From contig JAPYMA010002210.1 of the NCBI GenBank assembly GCA_035041965.1, positions 1 to 64,000 on the forward strand: a stretch of 64,000 bases of DNA. The letters run 5' to 3'. The translations under genes and the position numbers were made by a program. The notes under the pieces are model-generated. The model searched no databases and was not told the DNA's origin. It saw only the letters and a list, made by a program, of their open reading frames with translations. This document shows positions 20,932 to 32,900 of this stretch, piece by piece (the stretch's first letter is position 1; the number at the start of each line of letters is the position of its first letter). The stretch comes from Anisakis pegreffii (lineage: Eukaryota > Nematoda > Chromadorea > Rhabditida > Anisakidae).

Positions 20932-23523
20932 ATGATGCTGCGGAGTCGTAATACAAATGTAAACGTGACGACCAACAACTCCAAAGAACCTGTCAAGCGC
21001 CATGCCACTAATGCACAAGATGCTCATCCCAAACGCAAACGTGCGGGGCTTTCAGATCTTAGCAATGTTGGTTCTTTCTGAATTTGCGTTTTTGTGACAG
21101 TGCAAAACTGTCAATAATCTAGAAAAGATAAACTTTAATGACTTTTGAATGTTTCATCTTTAGGCGATATCAAGTAACCTGATCATTGATTCGGGTAAGA
21201 AGGTCGTTGATAAGGATCAGCCGCAGAAACGTCGTGGTGCAGCAAAAATCATCGAAGCAAAAGAGAAACCAGAGACCGTAGTAGAAGAATTAGATGAAGC
21301 AGCCGAAGGACCAATCAAGAAACGGTTTATTCAAAGACTATTTTATGTCTCGTCATTGCAATATTTAAATGCATTTTTTGTGATCTAACCGCGTTATGTG
21401 AAAGGGTAATGTTCATTTACATTATAATCTTTTACAGTATAATTGCAAAAAAAATTTGTATCTCGAAACAATGATGGAACGTTGAATTTTGTACTCAACT
21501 ACACAGTTTCTGAAACTGCAAAAAATTAACCTTAAAAGTGGATATTGCTAGACTCTCGAAGCTGCGTGATCCACCATCCGATGGTCAAGTTAGTGATGAA
21601 AGCGTTCTTCTACTCGAGGACTCAGCTGCTAGTAAAGAGGTATACACGCACTTTTTTCGGCATGAATCATCCATTGATAAATATTTTAGCCTGTTAACTT
21701 GGTCGACGTTATGGTGTTAATAATGAGGCAAATAAAAACCAGTGTCGAATGTTGCAGGTCGACGATCCATGTCCAGAATACGATTTCGACGCAGAAAGTG
21801 GCGATGATCCTTATGCAGTATCAATGTACGCATTCGATATATTCAAATATTACGTCTCACGTGAGGTCCGTCATGTTTTTATCCATTATACATATTTTAT
21901 TCACTCCAGATGTGCTTTTTGCCGTATTTTTTATCCGGAAACACTCCAGAAAACAAGCTCAAATTTTTTCACTGTAATGGAATGTTTCGGTTGTGCTTTG
22001 CATGATCTCCTTACCTGCTTCCTAAAGAAACTAGATAAGTGAACTGTGAAGGGCATTTTATATGTTAAGGTGAAGCGAAAAAGATGAAAAGTTGAAATTT
22101 TAGAAGACTTTCCACGTTGGAGACTATCTCAAGAAGCAGCCACAAATAACGAAAGAGATGCGTGCTGTATTAGCTGATTGGATGGTGGAGGTGCAAGAAA
22201 GCTTTGAGCTTAACCATGAGACGCTCTACTTGGCGATGAAACTCACTGACCTCTTCCTCGATAGAACACCGAATATTGGCAGAGATGATCTGCAATTGAT
22301 TGCATCCACAGCCATTTTCATTGCGTCGAAATTTGATGTGAGTTGAATCTCCATCTGATACAATCCTTCTTTTGGAACTTAATGACCAAGTAAACAAAAT
22401 TTAATTGTATAATTCGGAATGTTTCTTATTTTTTAAGGAGCGTTCTCCACCGCTGATCGACGATTTTATGTACATCTGCGAGGATTCGTTCACTCGAGAA
22501 GCACTCATCACAATGGAACAAGATATGCTCAAGACGATTCGTTTCGATCTTGGAAGTCCACTTTCATATCGTTTCCTCCGCAGATATGCTAGAGTTCGTA
22601 TTGGTTACATGCTCTTGTTCTTGATTAGATGGATCTAAATTTGAGCGAGCGATTTAGAGATACTTTACGACTGATTTGGCTGAACGCTGACAATTAAGCG
22701 AGTTTTTGCAGGAGAGTGTAGTTCTGTTTGAGGTTTCAAGAACCAGTGGAGATTTGTTGGTTTCGTTTCAATTGCGTGAGCAAAAGTCGTGATGACGAAC
22801 ACTTTGAGTATTTATGACGAAACAATAAGATTTTATTGATGTTTAATGTTATGATGAACATCAGGTGTGTAAAGTGGATATGGGAACATTGACATTGGCG
22901 CGTTACATTCTTGAGACGTCGCTGATGTTCTATGAATTCATCGGAGTTTCTGATAGTCTCATGGGTGCTGCGTGTTTTCTGATGGCACTTCGTATGAAGA
23001 AACTTGGTGATTGGGTGAGTCAGTTATTCAAACATGGCTCGTTTTTCGGAAATGATTTTCGTTTGTAATGCGTAGAAGAATATTTTGTGAGCGTAACATA
23101 TCCATCTCTGCGGAATTTTTAATAATTAATGAGCGTTTCAGAGTGCAATTTTACACAAGTATAGTGGCTATAAACTGGAAGAAGTGGAACCGTTAATGTG
23201 GAGATTGAATCATATGATGAGAATGAGGCCGAAGGTCTATGATCGCCTGGTGACAGCTCATAACAAATACAGTCACGAGTTAGTTATTACATTTCGTTCT
23301 CATTCGGTCAGTTTTTCATGACATGCAATCTTGATTATATAATCCGGTATAAGGGGCCTCTTTGTTGTCAAATGAATAATATTATACGCTGTTAAAATAT
23401 TTTCAATGCTTTAATGATTACAGGGTGTTCTTTCACTCAGCATCCGTACCGCTGTTGGATGACATATATGCAGACGATGAACCTGTCGGACCGCCTTCAA
23501 CTCTCGGCTTTGTATCTGCCTGA
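20932..23523 (+). CDS. cyb-3: G2/mitotic-specific cyclin B3
   Basis: Regulatory partner of CDK1, driving entry into and progress through mitosis; nuclear, and destroyed by the APC/C. Exons: 20932-21066, 21164-21324, 21552-21639, 21758-21865, 22104-22337, 22438-22593, 22865-23014, 23142-23278, 23424-23523. All phases agree, giving 422 residues. Visible parts: destruction box RAGLSDLSN at 37-45; Lys/Glu-rich linker; cyclin box from MRAVLADWMVEVQ (183-195) through FELNHETLYLAMKLTDLFL and IASKFDERSPPLIDDFMYIC; second fold RFLRRYARV, LTLARYILE, MKKLGDW, SAILHKYSGY; and the C-terminal NKYSHEVFF. KYSGY and KYSHEVFF are typical of B3 rather than B1/B2 cyclins. A strong internal donor (GTAAGA at 21195) and an acceptor at 21537-21538 offer an in-frame shorter form of 383 residues. 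The short tail ends GPPSTLGFVSA. Confidence 0.95.
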
Positions 23524-26500
23524 ATATACCAACAATCATTTATGCCCCTCAGTTTTCTTATCCCTTAATTAATTTGTTTTTTAAATGCTTAGAATTTTAG
23601 ATTATTGATGACAGCACATACGTCTGTGTTAGGTATCACTTCTCTGATTGGAGGAAAATTTTGTGATCATTTACTTGGTATAAAGGAGAAGTGTAGGTGG
23701 GAGGCAGCAATCTGTTTATATTATAGTAGTGCATTTTTTCTATATTTTCGTGGATTCAGTGGAGCTGTGCCATTAAAGATTCGGTTTACATTTCATTGAA
23801 ATCATCGTTGATTTTGCTCATAAATTTTTATGAGCTCCAGCTAAAACGAATTAGAATTTTTGCTCGTTATCGATTCTATCACAAACCATATTGGGTATTG
23901 ATATCAATAGGTTTGTATGCGTGTTATATGATCTTTAATCCGTCGCAGTTTCTTGTTTTTCATTCCCCTTTTAACTGCCATTTGACTTTTGCTTCGCCTT
24001 GTACATGGTATCGTTCCAACCCTTCTTTTGTTGTAAATGACTATTCCTTGTTTTGAACCTAATATTTCACGTTTGTACCGTTGCAAGATGACAGTCATGT
24101 CATGTTTGCATTGTTTTTATATAATCATTTGTTTGTTCTCATATAATCATTTGTTTGTATCGTCTCAGCGATTTCGTTTTAATAGAGCCTCTTGCAGTTA
24201 TACTAGTTCAGTTTATCCTCAAATAATTTACTGATTCCTTCGATAATTCCTGTAACTTGGAATACGATTTGAATTCAGCTTTAACTGCAGTTCAGTTTGG
24301 TTCTTAATTTTATGCAGTGTTTTCATTTATTTGCTCCACTCGATTTTGTCTTGTTGCGTGCTTGTATTTAGTTGAATTGTTCAATATTTCCCTCATGTTC
24401 TTGCAATCGTATGTTTCATATCTGTTTGCCATGTCTTCAGTTATCCAACATTTTATGGACAAAAATTCTGTTGATCAATGATATTTACATTGATTGCTTC
24501 AGCCATCAACGGCATAGTAATTGTTTGTCTTGTGAACAGGTTTCACTTGAGTTGGTTTTTGGACGGTTGCATTGCTTTTGCTCAGCACGGATATTAGATA
24601 TCGGAACGAAAGCTTAAAAAAATTCATCTTGACTGAAGAGTTTTGTCAGTTCAACAGCACAGCAGTGGCATGGCCAGACTTGCGTTGACCTCTTTTACGG
24701 TTTAGCTGGTATGCAGGTTTTATTGTTATATTCGAAATGATTGTTGATTTTAAATGATAACGTCGAATCACTTAGCTAATGATCATCTTTTCTGTGTCTA
24801 AAAATTAGCATTATTCTAATTTGTGGCTGCCTTCGGAAGTGATTCATTAATGGTTTGTTGATGACGCGACGTTATTTGTTTTGGGTGAATGGTCGTTGTA
24901 TCGAATCACAACTGTTTGCTCTTTTTCACAACCTCAATTTATTTAATGTGGTTTATTTCGAATTGTTATTACATAGAAACATTTCCACTTCGTCTTTACT
25001 TATGGTCATTTTGTTTATACTGATATGAAGGGTTGGTTTTTTATATACTGAACTGATTGCATTTATGAGACTAATGCTGTTTAATGAATAATTGATATTA
25101 ATGTATTATCAGTTATGATAGTGATTTATTTACGCCATCATTATTTGTTCTCATCCAAATTGTCGTTTGATCTGTACATTGAAAGCATTCTTATGTTTAC
25201 TTATTATTCAGCCAGTTTTATTTTTTACAGCCGTTGTTATTATTGCTGTTATGATCATTATTACTGTTGTTTCGATCCGCATTATCAGTTCTGTTCTCAT
25301 TTGTTGATAAGCTAATCTTGAACGAATAATTTACTTGCATTTGTGTTTAAGTTTGTTTCTTCGGTATTTCACGCTCTCGGAAAGCATTCCCTAAGAAGTT
25401 GCAGTTTGTACTAGGAAATTGCACGGTTCACAGCTTTTTAATCGATGCTGTAACATTCGATGTGGAAGGCATGCGAATTATGGAAATGAACATTTAATCG
25501 CATGTTAATGATTCGGGGAACAGTACATTTGATTAATATACACCTCATGGCGCGTTAAGGGAATCAGGGATTTTTCTTTGATAGCACATGTTTTTGTCGA
25601 TAAACAAAGACCTGTGTGATATGTAAAGAATACAAAAATGTGGCTTTATTGATGAGTTCTGAGAATACGAGAGTCCTGATCATGCTCTATTCATTAGTTC
25701 AAGTCAACAGAGATTGTAGAGGGCAATGTGCCTTCAGGGTAGAACTCCTGTTCTGCGGGATACAACTTCTACATTCTGACGAATGTGGTGGTTGTATCGT
25801 AAGGAAGAGAAATTTCCTAACAATGAAAAAAAAAACGCTTTTCAAAACTTGTATGAAGTGCATTTCCCTATATGAATTTGAGGAGTTCCTGTGAAGGTTT
25901 TTGCAACTTAAACAGTAATGTTCGTCAGAGAATTCCCCAATTTTTTGGTTGCAGTCCCAGTGGACGAATTGCCTCTCGCCGGGTCCCATTCCGGCTAATT
26001 TGCTGCTCGTAAGGCAGAGCAGTGCACGCCGACATTCCGGATCCACTTACATCAAACTGCAATTTATGTCCAAGTTTAGGCGCACGATTAGGCGTACAAG
26101 CGGTGAATAAACATCTGTATTATTGCTGTATTCGTACGCTGGTGGTCGTGCGGCGTGAGTCGATGCACAGTATCAGCTATTGAGTAAACACATTCATAGC
26201 AATTATACGCAAATTGTCGAACGACAGAAACCTAATTTGAACTCTGAGCTGCTCTGTAAATGAGGCTTCATGTGAACACATCTCAGCACTTTATAATTTC
26301 ATCCAATTACATTTAACATAAGATGAAAAGATGTTCAGAAAGCGCTTAATGTGAAAGAAACAATCAAATGAAATGAAGAAGTCAAGAAATTAATCAGGTT
26401 ATTGTTATGAACAGCAACAGAAATTAGCATGATCTCGTCCACTTGCGGATGGTACAATGAAATGCGGAAATATTGTTATTATTATTATTATTGTTATTAT

Positions 26501-26981
26501 CATCGTTGACAACAGAGATGTTAAATCTTGCTAATATGGTCGAGTAGTGAGATGCAAAGTTTTTATTTGCATCGATATCGAATTCAGCAGATGAATATAT
26601 ATGATGGAAAGTGTCTTCATTAAGCCTAATGAGAACATAAAATGAAGTTGATTTTGGACTCGATAATTGGATGAAGATAAAAGTAAAAGATCTTATTTTG
26701 CATGAATTATCTAAAATGATCATTCATGTAACAGATTCGTGTTGTATCACTTATTCGTTCATCACATAGCATCAACCAAAAATGTTCTGCAATGATTTGT
26801 CTCAGTGGGTCACTGAGTCAATTCGAATTCATTCCAAATGAAAATAAACGCACATCAGTCAAAACAACACGATACGATTCATCATTTCATTCGCCTATCT
26901 CTTTTAATCATCATCAGCTCCGTTCAGTTTCATCCCATTCATCTCATTTCTAATCATTTGCACCAACCTCCGAGTGAAGCC
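23524..26981. other. Intergenic, 3' flank of cyclin B3 to the DUF229 gene
   Basis: No recognisable gene. The plus strand is T-rich for about 1.8 kb after the cyclin stop, with short frames of biased composition. A GC-richer island at about 25930-26170 carries the weak minus ORF listed separately. A (ATT)n microsatellite lies at about 26474-26500. No convincing polyadenylation signal was found close to the cyclin stop. Confidence 0.5.
25699..26046 (-). CDS. Unrecognised ORF or exon, Cys/His-containing
   Basis: A 115-codon open frame whose first half (MDPECRRALLCLTSSKLAG, then QFVHWDCN and HYCLSCKN) has spaced Cys and His residues as in small zinc-binding domains and is GC-richer than its surroundings. 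The second half is unremarkable. No family is recognised and no splice partners are evident, so it may be a transposon remnant or chance. Treat as a candidate only. Confidence 0.15.
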   Translation of the reverse strand: MDPECRRALLCLTSSKLAGMGPGERQFVHWDCNQKIGEFSDEHYCLSCKNLHRNSSNSYREMHFIQVLKSVFFFIVRKFLFLTIQPPHSSECRSCIPQNRSSTLKAHCPLQSLLT

Positions 26982-29900
26982 ATGTTCATTAGTCGTTTAC
27001 GCAAACTTCTGCTCATTGTTGTAAGACTTTTTTCCTCTTCTTCTTGCCAGCTGTTTTTTATTTTATTTTGGCATATCGCAACAGTTCCGATTTCTTTTGA
27101 TCGTCTGCAAATGCCACGAAAACATTGTTCATTAAGGAATTTCCATTGCCAATTTTGTTCAGTCTAGTGATAAATTTCGTGCAATAAATCGGTTCTTTCA
27201 AACTTGTTGAATTAATCGATTAGGAACATTTACTTAGTGAATCGGTTTCTTAAGGAATTTTGACACAATCGGGTGAGCGTTACGTAAAAGAGGTGTATGC
27301 ATACATCCTTAAAGTGACATATTTTCTGGTGGTGATACTTTGACAGCTGCAACAAGGATTGCTCTGGTAATGATCATAGTGCAACATCAGCTGTCTGCAA
27401 TAAACTAATGTGAAATGAAAATTCTAGGTGGTTTTTATATCGCTTTTGATATCGTTGTCAATTATCGGTCTGAAGCGATCGAATACAGTATCTGAACGCA
27501 GTAGTTCTGATGCACCATCATTTGACCGTATCGATTCATATGGTTCGTTTCTGCCGTTGTTCAAGTTCATCGATTCATTTTTACGTGTTACTTTGAGCGA
27601 GGAGTCTAAACGTCTCCTCTGCAACGCTACAATTCTTTGTGAATGTGTTTCTAGGAAATCATTGTTTGTTTTAATATCCTTACAATTTTCGTTGAACGAT
27701 CCGCACTCATGTAATTAATCACCAATATATTTCTACAGATGATGATGAGGCGTCGTTACTGCAGAACGAATGCAAACTCCCAATTATTGAACCGAATGAA
27801 AAAGATATTCAGAAATACGTGAATCATTATAGGTTCATTTCATCGTTCAGTCGTCTTTCGTCAATTATTTATCGATTTCACAGATGAGAATTAATAGATC
27901 GAGTTGAATGTGTTTGGCAAATCACTTCTGTAAACATTTTACTTTTAGAATTCTCAAAACACCATGTTGATGAAAGGTGCAAATCAAAACATAAAAGATG
28001 CACATATTCGGTCGGATAAAATGCATCAATTTAAAATATTCACTCTTCAAAATAAACGTCGAAGAATCGTTGTGTTTATTTGTCAGTGAAATCTCGGATC
28101 ATAGACAAAAGTATTAAGAGTCTGGTTGAAGCCACGAAACCAAAAGCACTTAATTTTGAGATCATTCCCTAGCCATATTGATTGAAGGGATTTTGGACAT
28201 TACGGCTATTGTTGAATGCATATTTATGCGAATGCAGATAGCTCTAGCACATTCATTCGCGTTATTCATAGGTCAATTGGTTGTAATTCGATTATGCCAA
28301 ACATCGTGTCGCTCGATTACGACGGTTTGATAGTGGTGCATGAAGAAATGGAATTATGGAAACGTGCACGCACACCGCCGTTCAAGTAAATAAAAACGTT
28401 CCTCTAATTTATATATGCTGAAAAACGAATTTCTAGCGCCAATTCACCGGACACTTTCGAGTTACATCGCACGAACGAAATTGAGTCGAATTTGCACATT
28501 TCAGTCGTTGATGTAAAGCAACAAGTATACAGAAATTAGGCGCAGGATTTCAGTCTGTTGCGTGAAACCAAAAAATCCCTATAGGAAAACTGCCTAGCGC
28601 ATAGTTTAAGGTAATAAAATTTTCTTGAGCACCAACATTTGTGAGTGTGTGGGTCAAACTTTGCTTAGCAATGGAGAGAGACGTGGTGTGACCGGTGCTG
28701 TTCCTGTTGAACAATCAGTTATGAGACGTAGTCTCTTTCACATCGTATCAACAACTGTGCCTTCCTCTTGCTGCTGCATTCACTACACTAGTAACAGCAA
28801 GAGCGACGCAATGTCAAATTATTCGTTGCAATAGCTGGTCAAAGTTTCAGATGTTTTTATCGCGGTCTTGGTGGGGGTCTTCATCCATCAATTACCCGAT
28901 ATAACTGGATTGGCGAAAAAGTAGAAGTAGGTCAATCATTGCCATGTTATTGCAATGCCTTCTTACTATTGTCTGCGAAATCCCGAGTGTTTTTTAATCT
29001 CAGGATCGGGACGTAGGTTCAGGAACATAATAGTTATGAAAATACTGCAAATATAATTTTCGGCTGATCGAAATGATTCTTTACATTTTAAAAAATTAAA
29101 ATCAGCATTGAAGATTTGTATTCCAACCAAACATTTAGAGAACATAATAGATTTTGTGGGTTGTAGCAAATATCGCTGAATATGAATGAATTGGGGATAA
29201 TTGGTGTGTAAAACAATATGATTAGTTACCGAAATTATATATAGTACTGTGCTTTCAAGTCGCAAAATCCCACGATTTACAGGATCAGAACCCCGATTCC
29301 AAAATTGGAATCCTGTATAAATACTATTTAGTAGAAATTAAAAGATTGATAGAGAATGAGAAATTGAAACTGATGTGGACCATCAGCTATTATAGTCTAG
29401 AGTCTGTATGTTTTGCAGCATTCGAATAAACAGTCAATTGACTCGAAGTGGTAGAATAACGTATTTTTCTGCAGTGGAAGTGCATCATTCAAGAGTTTAG
29501 AGATCCTGAAAACTGGGACTGTTGATAACTGAATGAAGATGGCCAACTATTTCAACGCATTAGATTTGTTTGTGATCACCAGTCGGATGTAGCTGAACAA
29601 GCGATCAACTTGTGCGTATAACAGAATAAAAATATGAAATTAGCTGTCGACCAAGATGATATATAGCGAATGAGAGAAGGATACCAAGAGAAAACATTCA
29701 ACTACTGTTGTTAATTGTGGCGATTATAAAACATTTGGAAAGAATGAAATTTCGTCTAGATAGTTCTAAGAATGTGTGACATTTATGTGTCTCCACGTTG
29801 TCATCATTATTCTATCGTTATTTCAACCTAACTCTATCCAATTCATACAGCAGCGTGTCTGGATTGATTCTCACCTCAACAAGTTCGTGGAATAGTAATC

Positions 29901-32900
29901 GATTTATGTATTCTAGTTGAGTTTCAATCAGCCAACACCAGTACCGTTTGATCAATTTGTTGTGCAGTGCTATAATGCATCGTTGATTGGTTTCGTCAAT
30001 AATGTGCCTCGAACGAATGGCTCTATGATATTCGAACGAGCGTTTGCAACGTTCCCGGATAAATTCTCAAAGGTATATTAGCTCATTGGTCAAACACACT
30101 TAATTGCAATTCGGCATGAACGAATTCGTTGCTCTTCAGCTAACAATATAGAAGCTGCTCATAGATTTGATTCGGTAGCAATAAGTGGCCCGGATCAAAT
30201 CATATACAGATTACTTAGATATGTCTGAATTATTCGCGCAATTTATATCCGAAAAAAACCAAAGATTATACAATATTACAGTCGGAGTCAAAATCGAACA
30301 ACGAAAATTTGCAAGCGAAAGAATTTGCAGCAGCATCCGAGGTAAGTAATGGTCTACTGAATGTATTTCATTAGTAACTGAAAAAGTGAAATAACCAGTG
30401 ATGTTCAACTTTGAAAAATCAACTCACTGTCATCTTTGTCTCCGGCCCGCACCTTTAAAAGTTCTGGCTCTGCGCTTTTTGAATTCCCCACTCCCGCTCC
30501 AGCTTCTGCTCCTCACTTTTGGAAACTTCAGCTCGGACTCCGCATTTTTTCAAGCTTCAGCTCCCCAACTTTGCCTCATTCCGCTCCGGCTCTGGAAAAA
30601 AACTGTGTTAGGTTGTTAGCTTTGGCAACTGAGTATTGCTGTTATATTTTCTGATGAAGACAAAAAAAATTAATTTGGCTAAAGATCTTACGATTGGAGA
30701 TTAGTAGATATAATGATGAGTTCCTCTCGAGAATAAGCCGTGAGATCATTTGGTGATTGCTTTAATCGACTTGATAAAAGTCGAAAACGTTACTGAAATG
30801 TTGACCCGACACATCGATGCAATCCTCGAGCCATCCAGCTAAACAACGCGTGCGATAGAATATTGAATAATGTGCACTCATAAAAATATTGCAATCGACG
30901 TAATTCAGCTTGAAGCTTCAGCTTGCAATAATTTCTTCACACTGCCAAACTAATGCCATTATAAATGAGTTCACATTTGAAGGAATCTCCGTCGCTGAGC
31001 ATCCTCGTGCTTGATTCCACATCCCGCAATCAATTCTTGAGGCATATGAAGAGCACTGTCGAGTACATGCGACAGCTTGGTTTTATTTTTCTTGAAGGTT
31101 GCTGAGTGGCACTATCGTTGTTTCGTTTACTTTGTGTTCGATGTGTTGATAGTGGTCGACGAATTAGATCGCTGCCTTTATGCGCACAATTTTTGTTTAT
31201 TGAACGAGTTACATTGTATTATGAAAAAGGAAAGAAAATGAAACAGCAAATAAGAAAAAAGTAAGACTGATCACTGGCTAGTGTTTATTCGAATGACGAA
31301 ATGCAGCTTTAAGTAAGATTGATAAGTTTTCAGACGGCCATTTTTTTAGTTTTTATGCAATAAAAGTAACAAATGATTAGATGAAAGAGCTCAAATCTGT
31401 TGAATGTTATCGTTGTAGGATACACAAAAGTTGGTGATAATTCGGCTGTAAATTTGTTACCGATATTGGCTGGTAAATCAATTTTACCACAAATTGGTGG
31501 CAACGGTGAAGAGATCATTCCAAATGGTACCATCGTTGATTTGGAGAAAACCGAATTCCTTTGGGATATGATGAAACGTGTGTTCGTTACACTCACTTCA
31601 CGTTTAGCGTTGAGTTGTGATAACAGTTGTAAAATAAATATTTCATTCAATACGAAAAACGAGCCAAATAATTGTGGCTGATGATGGGAGAGGGATTGCG
31701 GGATTTTTCTCGACTTCTAAGCGGATTATGATCGACTCTTGTTGGTCTCACAATCAAGAATAATGATGAGAGGGGAGGACGGAGGGGAGAGGGGTCTCGA
31801 TTCGTGAGCCGCCCAACGCTGCTCGTGATTCGAACTTTTTTGAATATTAATTCTTTTTACAAGAAACCACTTTAAACACTGTTTAGAGTGCTTTTCGATT
31901 GATCCCTAGACTGACATCTCATTCTATCTCAACGAAGATGAGGTGAATATTTCAGAGAGAGGCTGTGTGACAATGTTAAATGATGATATAATGGACGTAC
32001 GTCGAGGTTTATTTCATTATCCAAATGAATCTTTTATCGGATTCAAACAACCACCAACACACTTCTACTACCGCCCATTTCATCTGTTCAATACCCGTCA
32101 TTCAGTTGTACCTAAAGTTAGTGGTCAGTGCAATCGTAGTGGACAGGTGAGCAATATTCGGTAGATAAAGAGTGATTTGGAATACTGAAACCATCAGCAA
32201 CAATGGACACGTGCTTCTTTTCGAAACAGCAGAAATTATGATGAAACATTTTGAGGCGAACGCAGAAGTCTATCTTGATATGTGGGAAACATTCAGTCGT
32301 AAATTCAAAGAACTCTGTCACTTTTCATTCAATTTCCTCACGGGTATTTCTCACGATGATCCAAGCTTCATCGAAAGTATCGATTTACGTTTAAGGTTAC
32401 TTTATGCTTTGTTCTTTATAGGTTTCATAAATATCATTTGTATTGTTTTTGAATTCCTCATTTTCATCATTAAAAGATTTGTCACTCATCGGATTAATGA
32501 CACGATAACCTTGCCAATAGCATCCTTTACTATTCACAAGCGAATAGAGCACGTTGCTAAATACGGTGTTGTTGTAGAATTTTGAATGGATAAAATTATC
32601 AACTCCAAATGTTCATTAGGTTTCGAAATTATAAGTCGACTCACTTAATTTGAAAATCTTTTTCTTAACAAACTGGATCAAAAGTTGAATTGATCGATCG
32701 AGAACATAACAGAACTATTCAGGACTTCATTACAACGTTTGTTTGCTGAAGGATTGATGAAGAATACGATATTTGTGATAATGGGTGATCACGGAAATCG
32801 CATAGCTTCCATTCAACGTTCATACGTTGGTAGGATCGAAGAACGTGCACCACTGTTCAGTATTCGGTTACCTCAAGGATATGCTGCTCGAAATAAGGAA

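Noticed and set aside
28625..28834. Separate gene inside the DUF229 intron
   Set aside because: A 69-codon frame without recognisable features, lying in a long intron; likely chance.
32172..32255. Upstream extension of the DUF229 exon (frame reading [16 protein letters not shown])
   Set aside because: It would force a frameshift with the preceding exon; starting at 32256 is in phase and gives the family spacing to the SHDD motif.
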